64,000 nt of DNA from Simmondsia chinensis. Taxonomy: Eukaryota > Streptophyta > Magnoliopsida > Caryophyllales > Simmondsiaceae. Below are positions 33,805 to 45,835 of this stretch, piece by piece; positions within the stretch are counted from its first letter, which is position 1; the number at the start of each line of letters is the position of its first letter. The position numbers were made by a program, and so were the translations under genes. A model generated the notes under the pieces. It was not told the origin of the DNA. It worked only from the letters and a program-made list of their open reading frames with translations, and ran no database searches. Location of the stretch: NCBI GenBank assembly GCA_018398585.1, contig JAGTTD010000011.1, positions 34,468,164-34,532,163 on the forward strand, given 5' to 3'.

Positions 33805-36800
33805 ATACAGTACAGTACCTTGATTTTAAACAATTTATCACTTAGATACCTGAAGTTTCAAAATTGTGTCTTCAACTACTTTTTTGTTGAAATTCGATAG
33901 ATTTTTGTTAAAAAATGCTAAAATGAAGCATTATTCCTACAATATATCAGTATTTTCATTGCAATTTGATGGTTTTTTGCCAAATAATGCTAACATGACA
34001 TGATTTCGACCATATTTAGACAGTTTACATCAATATTTGAAGAATTTTGTATTCGCAGTTTGCTGTATTTTTGTTAAAATATTGACATAGCTTGTAAATA
34101 TTATCATAATTATATACAATAGCAGCATCTTTTGTATGAAATTGATTAGATATTTACAAAAATTCATCAAATTTCGACATAAGGTACTTGATGATAAGAC
34201 ATTCAAACATCATAATACCTCGTTGTATGTATTGAACTGTTGGCATAGGTGATAAATGCTCAAAACTCAGGGCATCTTAGTAATAATTTTCCCAGATAAT
34301 TTCAAACATGTTATATTGCTGTTTACATTGTCCTATGACCAGATATAAGATGGTTAACAGAAGATGTTTTCCTCTAAAACAAACAATAAATATCGTAAGG
34401 TCAGAACATGTTTTCCGTTGAAACAAACAAAGGAAAACCTTAAGAGGAATATCATTTTCCAAAAGAAAATGCTTTTCGGGGGAAGAATACTTCCCTCAAA
34501 ACAAATTGAGTCTAAGTATTTATTTCGAGACCATGTATTCTCATTATATGTAAGATTTTATCAAATTTTAAGTTCGCTTCATCAAGTAAATATATATTAC
34601 GTTCATATATAAATCCAACAGAAGTTGTATATCAAAAGCAATTGATATTGGTTAGAGTCGCTTAATATGCCTATATTCGTATTGTTTTCCTCTCACAATT
34701 GTTACGTTTTAACTACGTTGACATGTAAAGTTTTGAACACTCCCCTTCACATGTAAATATATTTGCTGGACATGGTAATGGACGACAACAGAGAGGACTA
34801 ATTGGAATCGAGAGTCCTCAACTCGTTTTCACACCATGTAAAACCTCTCTATACCTTAGACCCGATCATAAAATTTACATATAAGTCCAAGTAAGACTCC
34901 ATCCTAAAAATCAATTAATATAAGTTGAAAATAACTTATTAAACTTAAATTCATCTTTTTTTTTCTGATTAAAAAAAATAAATAAAAAGGGATAGAAATG
35001 GGCCCAAGAATAAATGGGCCGGAGGGGGATGAGAGAGAATCTAAGAGGAGAGAGAGAGGGGGGGGGGGGGGGGGGGCCCACATAATCCCCGTAATCAACG
35101 GTAGCCAGTAGTAGTATTAGTAATAAGTACATAATTTAAAAAAAAAAGTAAAAAGAGTAAAAATGGCACGTCTGATTCTCTATCGAGCCCCCCTTTCGCA
35201 TGCTAATCCTCTTTCTTCGTTTACACTTTGCCCCCTCTTCTCTCTCTCATACTCCATCCTATAAAATTTCACCCGAGCCTAGTATGAATATCACATTAGA
35301 GTTATAAAAGTGAAAAAATTTAGCGTATAAGCGTAGTGTATTACTTTATCTAATATAAAGTAATTTTAGGATTAAACCCTGTTTGAGTTTATATGTGGAT
35401 TTATGTATGTTGATTTCGTAGGTTGAGCCTAAGGCGTAATGAAATTAACGTCTGCAAATAAGTTAAAGTGAAATTGACATTCATCGGAGTAATACACTAG
35501 GTATCCCAGGTCAATCTATTATTTCTTAACAACTTTAATGAGAAACTTTTTTATTGGACTTGCATGTGGAATTTTCAAGGATCTCTAGTTCGCTATTACT
35601 TTCTTGTCGAATTGTTTTAAAGGCCATCTCTAACGTAGAACTTGCGAAACAAACATACTAGAATATTAAATTAGGGGTCGTAATCTTAAAAATATAGGAT
35701 AAAATAAACACTGTTTAGTCTTATTATCTACATCCTATAACCATGTAACAATGACAACGTTGTTTCTCAAATTAAAAAATAATGACTTAGTGAATTGAAT
35801 ACTATATCATCTATGTAAAATCGTAATCATATATGGGTTATTCACGTTTTACTCTGTTGCCGCTGATTAATGTAACAAAATTCCTTTAGATTTTGTTTGA
35901 TAATTGGATAAAAGAGAATAAAGAGCATGCTAGGATGGCACAGGATTATCATATCTTTGTCTGGATATGTTTAATAAATAGGAGTAAGATAAAATGGATG
36001 GATAAGTTAGTCTTATTTGACTGTTGAAAAAAGATAAAAGTACAAAAGGTTATAGCTAAAATATGAATAAAATTATTAAAAAGTTTTAAAAAATAGGGTA
36101 ATATTATTCTCCAGACAAAATTATTATTATTAGAGCAAGATTATAATCTCAAGACAATTTTATGGTTCTTATTTTTATAAGTTACATTATTACTCTGTTG
36201 ATAATAATTTTTACCATAATAATAACAACTATCTTAAAATATTACACTTTTCTCCCAAATTATAGGGTAAATAAAAAAATAGCTAATAAGAGATAAAGTA
36301 AACCAAAATAACAATTTACTTCTTATTAAATTTACTCGTCTTTAGTCCATTAATAATTATCAAATAAAAGTTCAATATTAATATATATTGAAGTTGTTAT
36401 TATAATAATAAAAATTATTATTATTATTAAAATAATAATAAATATAATTTATAAATAATAATAATCATAAATTTTTTTAAAAACTCTGATAATAATAAAA
36501 TTATTCCAACAATAATATTATCTAAAAAAAGGGGAAATAATTGGGAGAAAAAAGGTCAAAAAGAGGAATAAATAAAGAAGAAGAGGGAGGCTAAGCATGT
36601 GGTGCACAGCAGGAGCCTGTCTGTTTTGAAAGAGCCATTCACATACTGCCACGTGCACTTCTCACATCTCTCTCCCCATCCCTCACCTGCATGTGCCCCC
36701 ATCCTCATTCTATCACTCCCTTCGGGAGTCGGGACACCGTAGTCCCATTTGATTACCATATAAATTAAATTTTATATAAAATTATATTTTTTAATAATTT

Positions 36801-38918
36801 TATTTATATGTTAATATTTTAAAAAGTAGATAAAATTTATTTAATTATTATTATAAGAAATAGAATTTTTAAAAGATTAGATAAAAATAAAAGAAATAAA
36901 ATTTACTTAGGAGGTTAGGTAAAATTATTTTATATGTTTTGAAAGAATCTGCCTATTTTATGCCAACCAAGGACTAAAATCTATACTTTTTATAAATTTC
37001 ATGCATTTACTTTCCACATATTAAACGAGGCTTATATATATCAATTAATTTTAAGTTATTTTATGAGTAATGGTATTATTCAATACAAGTCATGTTAATA
37101 TTTTAACCATGGTCCATAATAACTTTTTAGAATTTAATTGTTGATCTGTGCCTAACTCGATAATCAAATAAGGTTGAACAAGTTATATTCAGCTCAAAAT
37201 TTATGGAGTTGAGTTTGAACTTAAAAATCTTGTGATGTAGGACGTATAATCAAAGACTTCATGGAGTAGCTCAACCCTATAAAATCGAATGTATTGATCC
37301 GCAATCGATTATAACTTTTCATATGCAAAGAGTTACATGCACCTATAATATAAATGATTCATATATTACTTGTTATTACAATGGCACTAGGTTTATTCAT
37401 CAGTGCTTCGGTCTCTGTCTCCGAGTGCTCAAATTTCCTCTATGCGGATGTATTAGAAAGATCCTTCATAAAGAAGAGACCACCTAATGCTTCTTCCTTG
37501 CACACTTAAACATACGTGCTTAAGCTAAATGAGACACATACACCACCCAAAACAAAAAAAAAATATCTTATTTGTCAACAGGGTATTGAAGTCACGCTCA
37601 ATCATTATATTCAGGAAGCAAATAGACCTGCGATTGATTAGCGAATTTGAGTCAAGGGCGTCTAATCTTTCTATGACTCAAAGTCCACCAGATAGAATTG
37701 TCTCTTCTTTTGTAATAACTGATACTTTAAAATTTTCTATCTATAATGGACGGTCCTAAAACTATTTATCCCGGTCTTCAATACAAAAAGAAAAGGAAGG
37801 ATGGAGGTGCAGCGGTTAATTCAGTTGGTAGTTAATAAAAGGGTGGTTTTCCTCAATGCATGTGCCCCCCCTTGCAGCCTTCCGACGTAGCTAACTATAA
37901 TTAGTTTGTTTTGAATTGAATTATAATCAATGTTTGTTAAAAAAAAATTCTAATTAACGCGTAATAGAAATGTAAAATTCGCTCTCGAATACCTTAAAAT
38001 TGAAACAGAAAATGCTGGGTTTGTATTCAGAAAAGTTTGGAATAAGTAAACAAAAGCAAGTAAGGAACGTTTATATGAAAACCTAATAAAACCCTGAAAA
38101 TAAAAAATTATAAAAATGTCCCTAACTAGTTGCAAAACACTAAAATGGCCCGCTCTTAGTTCATACCGTCTGTTCCTTTTGCAATAATTCAATATTAAAT
38201 TCGCATATTGTAGATAGAGTTTAGCTCGTCTTTCAAAAAATTGACAAAAAGATAGATTACATATCTAATAGTCGACAAAACATATAGTATTTGACGTTTA
38301 TTGAAAATTATAAGAAATGTGAAATAGCTTCATCGCAGGCAGGCCACGATGTGTAACATTCCTTGTAACATATGAGTTAGATTCAATTAATGACACTGCA
38401 CCTCAAATTATTAGTTTAGAGGACATATACCAAAAACTATTAAAAGGATAGAGTAGAATCAAAGTCAATGTTCAATTAAGAGCATTAATTATACAAGCAA
38501 ATTATATTCCATTACAACTTCTATCTTGCAAGTTGCAATCATGAAATATATAAACACAGTATGTCATACCATACATTATATAATTTTAAGATCCAATAGA
38601 TCATTTAAATTAAAGGTTCAAGAGTCAATTCTGTAATAAATCAAGATCTTCGGCTTCGGCTCAATCTAATTGGATTTCGAATCGGCTAAGATGAAACTTT
38701 GTGAGTCTGAACACGAGTGATCTAGAGTTTTTAGGGTAATGTGGGTGGTTTTAGTGGGTTGAATCATTTTTTGTCTGAGATAGATTTTGGGTTAATCTTG
38801 TTAGGTTGTGGGTGGGTGGAGCTTGAGTTCAATCAGGTCATATCATGCTCTAGCTTGCTTTCCGGTCAACAAGTTGCATTCTTTTAAATTTTGGGTTTAT
38901 CATAGGTTAGGTCAAGTT
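33805..38918. other. Gene-free AT-rich stretch
   Basis: No supported gene. A 19-base poly(G) run lies at 35058-35076 next to a GA-rich tract. ATT/AAT microsatellite-like DNA fills 36120-36500. The remaining ORFs are short and without motifs. Purine-rich DNA at 36540-36600 precedes a GC-richer patch that encodes nothing recognisable. Confidence 0.45.
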
Positions 38919-38927
38919 GAGACTAAG

Positions 38928-38957
38928 ATTTTTTTTTTTTTTTTTGATCAATAGGTC
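38928..38957 (-). mobile_element. 30-bp L1 micro-insertion
   Basis: Poly(T) plus gatcaataggtc lies between 9-bp repeats gagactaag (38919-38927 and 38958-38966). Confidence 0.5.
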
Positions 38958-39076
38958 GAGACTAAGTTAAATAAGTTCACTTTGGGAGTTTAAGTTTGGT
39001 TGAGTCTTTTCAAGTAATTACAAGTCATTTAAATTGGATCATTCTCAGCTTCGAGTAAAATTTATGTTGGTTTTTG

Positions 39077-39290
39077 TTTTTTTTTTTTTTGGGGGGGGGG
39101 GGGGGGGAAGGAGAAACCTAACAAGCCTTTCCTTAGAGAAGTTCACCTAAGAAATTACAGGAGATATCTCTTAACTACAAAACACTGGATTATAATAGAT
39201 GATCTGACTTACGGTTTTGGTTACCTTACTTAGCTAACCAATTAGTTGCCATGTTCGCATCCTTGAAAGTGTGCCTTACGACAATAATTT
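39077..39290 (-). mobile_element. Probable L1 3' end
   Basis: Poly(T) (39077-39090) is followed directly by 17 G (39091-39107) and then non-coding sequence like an L1 3' region. No target duplication was identified, so the right limit is approximate. Confidence 0.35.
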
Positions 39291-39406
39291 ATCGCACTCA
39301 ACTACCTTAATATTTAAAAAAAAATTTAAATAATTGCTTGGGGCAGTATAAAATATGAAGAACGATTATTAATGAAGCAAAGACATGCATAGATGTACTA
39401 GCCTTA

Positions 39407-39559
39407 CAACAACAACAACAACAAACCCAGTGTCTGAAAGGGCTCCCGCAAAAGCAGGATCTGGGGGGGTAGATGTACGGATCCTTTCCCCTTCAGGGGG
39501 CTACCCTGAAGAGAGGCTGTTTCCGAGGACCCCCAGCCTGAGACGCTGGTCCGCAGCAA
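39407..39559 (-). mobile_element. RTE LINE, very short 3' copy
   Basis: Exact 16-bp repeats agatgtactagcctta (39391-39406 and 39560-39575) bound a 153-bp insert with a (CAA)n tail on the plus strand. It contains the block shared with the 5S-SINE and extends into the LINE-only sequence (gctggtccgcagca), so it is a truncated LINE and not a SINE. Confidence 0.85.
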
Positions 39560-41917
39560 AGATGTACTAGCCTTAATTAGGCATAAAATTTTCCATGATG
39601 GCCGTACCATACATAATTATTACTAAATAAAATATGTTTATCAAAGTTTTCTTAATTTAATTAGATTATAAATATGCTTCAATAATATTTTGTATTAATA
39701 ATCTATCTGTTACGAATACATATAAGAACCTGCTTATTAAACAATCTATTTTGTATTATAATACAAAAATGTAGCGAAAGTCAAAATGAATGCTTAGGAT
39801 TAAAATTTGTACTCATTAGGGTTGCCTTGATTTTTCATAACAACATCAAGTAGGAATATTATAAGTCTTTTTTCCTTTGCATGCTTTTTTAATTTGGTTC
39901 GTTTATTATATGAATAATGTTAATTTGATTCTTGTACAATATAAAATGTAATAATATAGCAATTGTACAATCGAACTTGATTTGTTTTCAAGACACTGTT
40001 TCTAACCCAATTAGTCATGCAACGCAAATCTGTCCTCTAAGGATTTGCCAACTCATTTGCTATGATAATTCCAATACTGACATCTCATTATGGCATTCTA
40101 TTGCTCTTTAAGTTGTGGGTAGGAACATTCTCAACAGCGAAGTCTGAAATCTACTTTACAATTTCTCAAGCTGCTAAGTACTTGGTTTCCATAGTGGAGT
40201 AAATAATACAAGATTACTCGACACTACTTTATGTATTGTCTTATGCCTGAGGGTAAATAGATATTTTGACATCATATATCAAGATTCCTTAATGAAATAA
40301 GCAACTTATGATAATCCCAACATGCAAATACATCTACACCATGCAATAGGCATTTCTTTTTCCCCAATAAACAGCGAGAAAAACCCTCAATACAAAATCT
40401 GGCATCTCACAAAGAGACCCAAAGAAACAGGTAACAACCCAAGACACCCAAAAAACAAAAAGTACAATTATTAAGCACCATATGAAAACACCCCAAGAAC
40501 AGAAATCTCCTAAATCCAACTCCTCGTTGCAGCTTGAGAGTCTTAACTCTGTTTGCCAGGACGGTTTAATGATATTTTATGAGTATTATTCACTATAAAT
40601 CACGTTGTTGTCCTTATAATACTCTCGACTTTAATTATATTTTAATCACCAAACCAAAATGAAAGAAGGAATAAACATGAAGGCGTAGAGTGGAACCCCA
40701 CATTCCATATGGACTCACATGCATTGCTAACACTTAGCCGTATACGTTTAGAATTTTGGGGGGCACCTTCCATGTGCTTCACCCCCATTTGCATATATCT
40801 CTATAAATATTATTATTATTGAAGAAATAACCAAAACATATATTATGCTAGAAAATTTATAATTTGTTTCTCCTACTTGCTCACCTCAGCTTGTCATGTC
40901 AATTTGGATAACTCTTTAAATATAATTATGTATGTTTAAATAACGCATGATGCATGTCTAATATATATATATATATATACCTAAGACATGGTATGAATAC
41001 AAGGACCTATCACCGAGTTTATGGTGTTGGTATAGTCAAAATTCATTTATCCCTCTCTCAAGTATTGGTTTTCCTCTATAGACGAGATCTTCTACTCTCC
41101 TTATCGATGTAAAAAAAATAAATAAATAAATGATATATCAGCATTTAAGATTCTACGGCCCAAAAAGCGAGAGTTTTTCCTTAGCCTTACTAAGTTTTGG
41201 TAGGGCGCTCATATTTGATATCACGTAGAAACTTGGCCAACTTTCCTATCATCTGGAACTAAAATCTCATTGAAACCACCTGCGAGCATGGTTGGAAGAT
41301 ATATAGGGAATGCTTAACCTATAATAAGCTGTCCAAGAACTACAAATACTCTACTCTAATACGTAGTGCATAGACATTAAGTACTATTAAGTACTAGATA
41401 TTGTTTTATCTTCCAAAGATCACGATCCACCTGAGTGACAAAGGGACGTCAGACACGTTACATCTTTTCAATTTTGTATCTCTAATTATCAAGAAAAAAT
41501 TGAAAAACAGCTAATCTAAAGCAGACAATTGCATGCACCCCCCACCATATAATATGTTTTCATATCAAATTCTAGGTATCCTTATCATCTTATCTTTCCA
41601 TGTGATATCCTAGCATTTAACAATGATCTTGAAAATTCTGAAATATACTTTTGGTCAAATTATGTACTTTGTACAACATTACTACTCATGAAGTTTTTAA
41701 TTATTTTTGAACGTAATTCTTTCAGAAAATCTAACGTATGTTATAATACAATGTTTGCAGTCAAATAATTCGTGCTGATTGCTTTCTGCTTTGATCTTTG
41801 CCAAAATACTCACCTCGTGTACATCAAAGGTACGATGTTAGCGTCATTCAATAATTAAATGTCTTGTTGGGCATATTTTTACCAGTCATGTCCGTAAAAT
41901 AACTCTATGCAAGTGTT

Positions 41918-42031
41918 TTCTTTTTTCTTTTTACTTCGGTAAAACCTAAGAAAAGAGAATGCTAGATACGAATCTGCATCTCGAAATTGACCAACTACCA
42001 TCCCAACTATAGGAAGAAACCGGGGACCGGC
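41918..42031 (-). mobile_element. Short L1-type insertion (114 bp)
   Basis: The T-rich start is flanked by 17-bp repeats aactctatgcaagtgtt (41901-41917) and aactctatgcatgtgtt (42032-42048), one mismatch. Confidence 0.6.
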
Positions 42032-42239
42032 AACTCTATGCATGTGTTACTGCTGATTTCTTCACATGTTTTCCTTTTTCATGGACTCGCTGAATTAATG
42101 AAAATGCCAACATAAGCAGGAACTTTGCCAGTGGATGAAAGACCACTAATTTTGGGATACCAATTTTATGAAATTAAATTTTAACTACGAATTATATATT
42201 TCTAATTTTTTTCAATTGAGGGAAAAGAATTACAAGTTC

Positions 42240-42900
42240 ATATTGATTTTATTGACCTAAAATCTAAAATAATCTAACTCGATTGACTCAAACCTAAGAT
42301 GCCTCAATTAAAAGATCTCACCTGACCTGACCACGATTCCAAATTATCCAACCTGGATGACTTGAACTTAAAATAACCCATTTGATCTATACCCGAGGTA
42401 TCCGATTTAACTCAAAGATTGAAGCGACCGAACACGATTGACTATAAATCCAAAATGACACAAGCCAAAATGACTCTACTTAATTTGTACCTAACTTAAA
42501 TCTAACCCCCACAACAGTCAACCAGAACCCAAAATGGATTGTCCTAATTAACCGAAAATCAAAGATGACTTAAACCCAAAATCATCCTACCCAACTTGGT
42601 ATCAACTTAAATTTGACCAGATCCAAGATAACCTGAAATTGAATTAGTGTCACCTTTAACTGAAAATCTTTATAACTCGAGTTTGGAATAACCGAACCTG
42701 TGCTAACCCGAATCACGAAAGGAGCCAATTCAAGTAACCCAAAATTTGCCATGACTCAAGCAAAAGGTACCCAACAAAAACTCAAATAAGTTGACCCATA
42801 ACTTACGGTGACTGAACCTGAAATGATCCCATACAACCAAAACCCAACCTACCCGAAATGATCCATTCGATTCACCCAAAACCCAAATAAACTCAAATAA
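42240..42900. repeat. Degenerate short-word repeat
   Basis: Loosely periodic words of the form acc(c/t)aaaatgacc, gacctgacc and acccgaaatga recur for about 650 bp. It looks like a decayed minisatellite or transposon interior. No ends were found. Confidence 0.4.
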
Positions 42901-43279
42901 TTATGGAATTTTAAATCTAACATCTAATTCCTTTGATTATTCAATTCCAATTCTACCTTAGTTCTAACTTTATCAGAATTAGAATTCAAACGTCAATTTC
43001 CTAACCTAATTCCAATTCTAAATACCAAATAAAGCCTAAGTGATCTAAAACAGTAATTGACAACACTATCACACTTATAACTAAATCCAAAAGGAGAGAG
43101 ACAATAACTACATAACAGTCATCATTCAGGGCTTAGGAGTCCGATTCCCACTGAGGATATACCTATGACTTACTTGCTCATGGGGATTGTAGGCTTCCTT
43201 ATGGACTAGGATTTACTGGGGTAACCCAAGTTCCTTATTACCAAAAATAAAAAAATAAAAAAAAATAACTACATGAACA

Positions 43280-43471
43280 ACAACAACATACTCAGTGTCT
43301 CAAGGGCTCCCGCAAAAGCAGGGTCTGGGAGGGGTGTAATGTATGCAGACTTACCCTTTCAGGGTGATACTCTGACGAGAAGCTGCTTTCGAGGACCCCT
43401 ACTTGAGAGACTTGAAAAGCATGATAAGCAATGAGAGCATGAAAATATGCAAGCAAAACACGTACAGGCAA
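43280..43471 (-). mobile_element. RTE LINE, short 3' copy
   Basis: Tail (CAA)n and the shared 3' block (tcagtgtctcaagggctccc) lead into LINE 3' untranslated sequence. A 10-bp repeat tacatgaaca lies at 43270-43279 and 43472-43481. Confidence 0.7.
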
Positions 43472-43481
43472 TACATGAACA

Positions 43482-45261
43482 TGCATGCAATTACCGCAAT
43501 CAAGTATTATGACATATTATCAAAAGCAAGTAAGCTGGTGGGTCATTTTCAAACAGTTGGTAGAGCTTCAAAGTGAGTGGTCCATTTCAACTGAAAAACA
43601 AATTAAATAAATAAAAATATAAAACACGTTGTATAAACCCTATTTGTCCCAAGGCTATATGCATGTTTGCAGTACAATAAATATTTCTTTGAATTTACGC
43701 TGTCCCTCCCCCCCCTCCCCCACAAAATCATATAACACAAAGTTTCTCAATGAAGCAAACCAAAGCCAGAGGGTATCGTATATACTTATCTACATATACA
43801 TATATCTCATACTCTCTTTCGCTTTTCCCTTTTTCATTTTTTGTATTGCCCAAGCTTCTACTCTCTTACTTTACTTTGCAAGATTCTCTTACGTCCTTAT
43901 TTTATACTCTAACATGTACCCTTACATTAGTACTCATTAAGCTTGTGAGTGTTGGAACAATATAATATCATAAGTTTGGGCTATTGAATCAGTGAAAGAG
44001 TCTAAATACTCCATACAGGAACCAACTACAAAAAAATTTGAACTGTTTGATGAAAACTCAAATATAATTTACACTATAAGGTTTCAAGCTTAGTTGGGAT
44101 TTAATTTGAAACCCAATATGATAGAGCACATTATACTCAAACGACATACCTTCTTTTTTTTTTTTTTTTATTATCCAAATTTTGAATAAGCACATACCTA
44201 AGATTTGAGGATGTTTAACTTGAAAAAAAAAAAAAAAAAAAAGTACTTCTAGATAAAAACAAAATAAAGAAAAAATAATATTTCCTTTTTAAAGTAAAAA
44301 TAAAAGCAAAAACTAAAAAGTTCTTCAGACAAAAAAATTCTACAAATAGAAACTTCTAGAGAAGACTATTTTTCACAGTTCAGCCAAACAGATATTCAAA
44401 CACCGAGCGCCCACAAGCATTAAGTGAGGACGTGGCTGCATATGGAGCAAGTAACCACCACAACCACCAAAATAACTACCCTTTTACTATAACAGTCATA
44501 GTGATAAAAAGCGAAGAGATTTTGGGCCTCATATAAGGAGAGATTCAGTCAAATGCCGTGGAGAATTCGTTAACGAGAGACTGACATCCCCACATGCAGT
44601 CACCCTGACACTTTTTATCTCCTCCTCCCTCCATTTATTATCTTCATTACCCTTGCAATCACATTTATTCGTGCCCTATATTTCACTCTCTCCCCCCGGC
44701 CAGCTCTTTCAAAGGCTCGGCTCATTTTAAACCTAGCTGGCTTGTTTACCTGAACAAACTAAGCCCGAGCCAAGGGAAACCTCAGCTTTTAGACTTGCGA
44801 GCCTAAGCGAAGGTATCTTAATATAGTTTATTTGTTTAGATATGCCCAACCGAGCTAAATTTGAGCCTAAAATAAACTAAGCCCGAGCTTTAGTGAGCAA
44901 AACAAGCACATATTCAGTTTAAAAGCCCAAATATTGCAGACTTAGTTCAGAGCTTGCTAATCTAGATACAAACTCAACCGAGCAGGATCAGGCCAAGCCA
45001 AACCCTTTTACAATCCAGGCTTAGGCTTGAAGTTTCCATGCTCAGCAAGCTTCAAGCAGAGCCAAGCCAAATACACCGCTGTCAAAGTATCATAGAAGGT
45101 TGAAACACATGATCTTAACCTGTTTATTATGCTCGTACTAAGGCCTCAATATGAATATTACCCTAGTATGATTTCAGAAATGGCCCTCTTGAAGTGATCC
45201 ATACAATTTAGAATCATATAGTTCTACCCATGGACACCAACTTTGCCTAGAGATGAGGAGC
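43482..45261. other. Intergenic with GAGCCAAGCC-rich repeat
   Basis: No supported gene. Poly(T) at 44156-44171 is bordered by acatacct repeats, a possible L1 micro-insertion. The segment 44690-45080 is rich in ctcggctc, gagccaagcc and aagccc words and ends in agccaaatacaccgctg, like the ends of the element at 50069-50548. Confidence 0.4.
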
Positions 45262-45318
45262 TTTGAGCACAAAACTTTATGCTTAGATATAACTTAACCA
45301 CTATACCAACTCTAACAC
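45262..45318 (-). repeat. tRNA-type SINE head remnant (candidate)
   Basis: The minus strand reads ggtgttagagttggtatag then tggttaag, close to 18285-18345 on the plus strand. An A-box-like core is visible, but no tail. Confidence 0.3.
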
Positions 45319-45835
45319 CTCAAAACGAGACCAAAAAGGAAAATTGACAGGTATCCACAGACATACACAGATACACATGATATAAATGTAGGCACAAATA
45401 ATGCACCTATCATAGGTAATAAAGGGGTTACAAAAATACGTGACAGGGTACAGACATGAAGAAACCTTTCTCTGAGCAAGCAGCAAACAAAACACTTGTT
45501 GAAAACTACGACTCTAAACTAAAATTTAGGCATAAATAGCAGCGCAACTTATAACATCAATAGTTGAGTTGATTGGCGTAAGTTCCGAGAGCCAGAGCTC
45601 ACTCTGAAAGTCTCATACAAGAAATTACCCGCCACTCCCAATAGCTTTACCTCATCTAAATACGATACTACACGAGCCACGACGAACATCATGATAGTTT
45701 CAAGTTTTGAACCCATGCTCAATTAGATGCTTTAAAACAAGAACTTTAATCCATAGTACTCCGAACAGAAAGAACTTGAAAGACAGCAGGAAATTCAATC
45801 CATTTATGGTGCAAATCGTATGTTCTTGAACTTAT

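Larger units (their letters stand above)
39576..43269. other. Gene-free stretch with L1 scrap
   Basis: No supported gene. A (TA)n tract lies at about 40960-40978. The short L1 insertion at 41918 and the degenerate repeat at 42240-42900 are listed separately. Nothing else is recognised. Confidence 0.45.

Noticed and set aside
36556..36759. Small Cys-containing ORF on the minus strand
   Set aside because: No start context, splice support or recognised domain; most likely chance in a GC-richer patch.
39407..39559. A sixth 5S-SINE copy
   Set aside because: Its 5' end continues into LINE 3' untranslated sequence, as in the long RTE copy, and has no 5S head.
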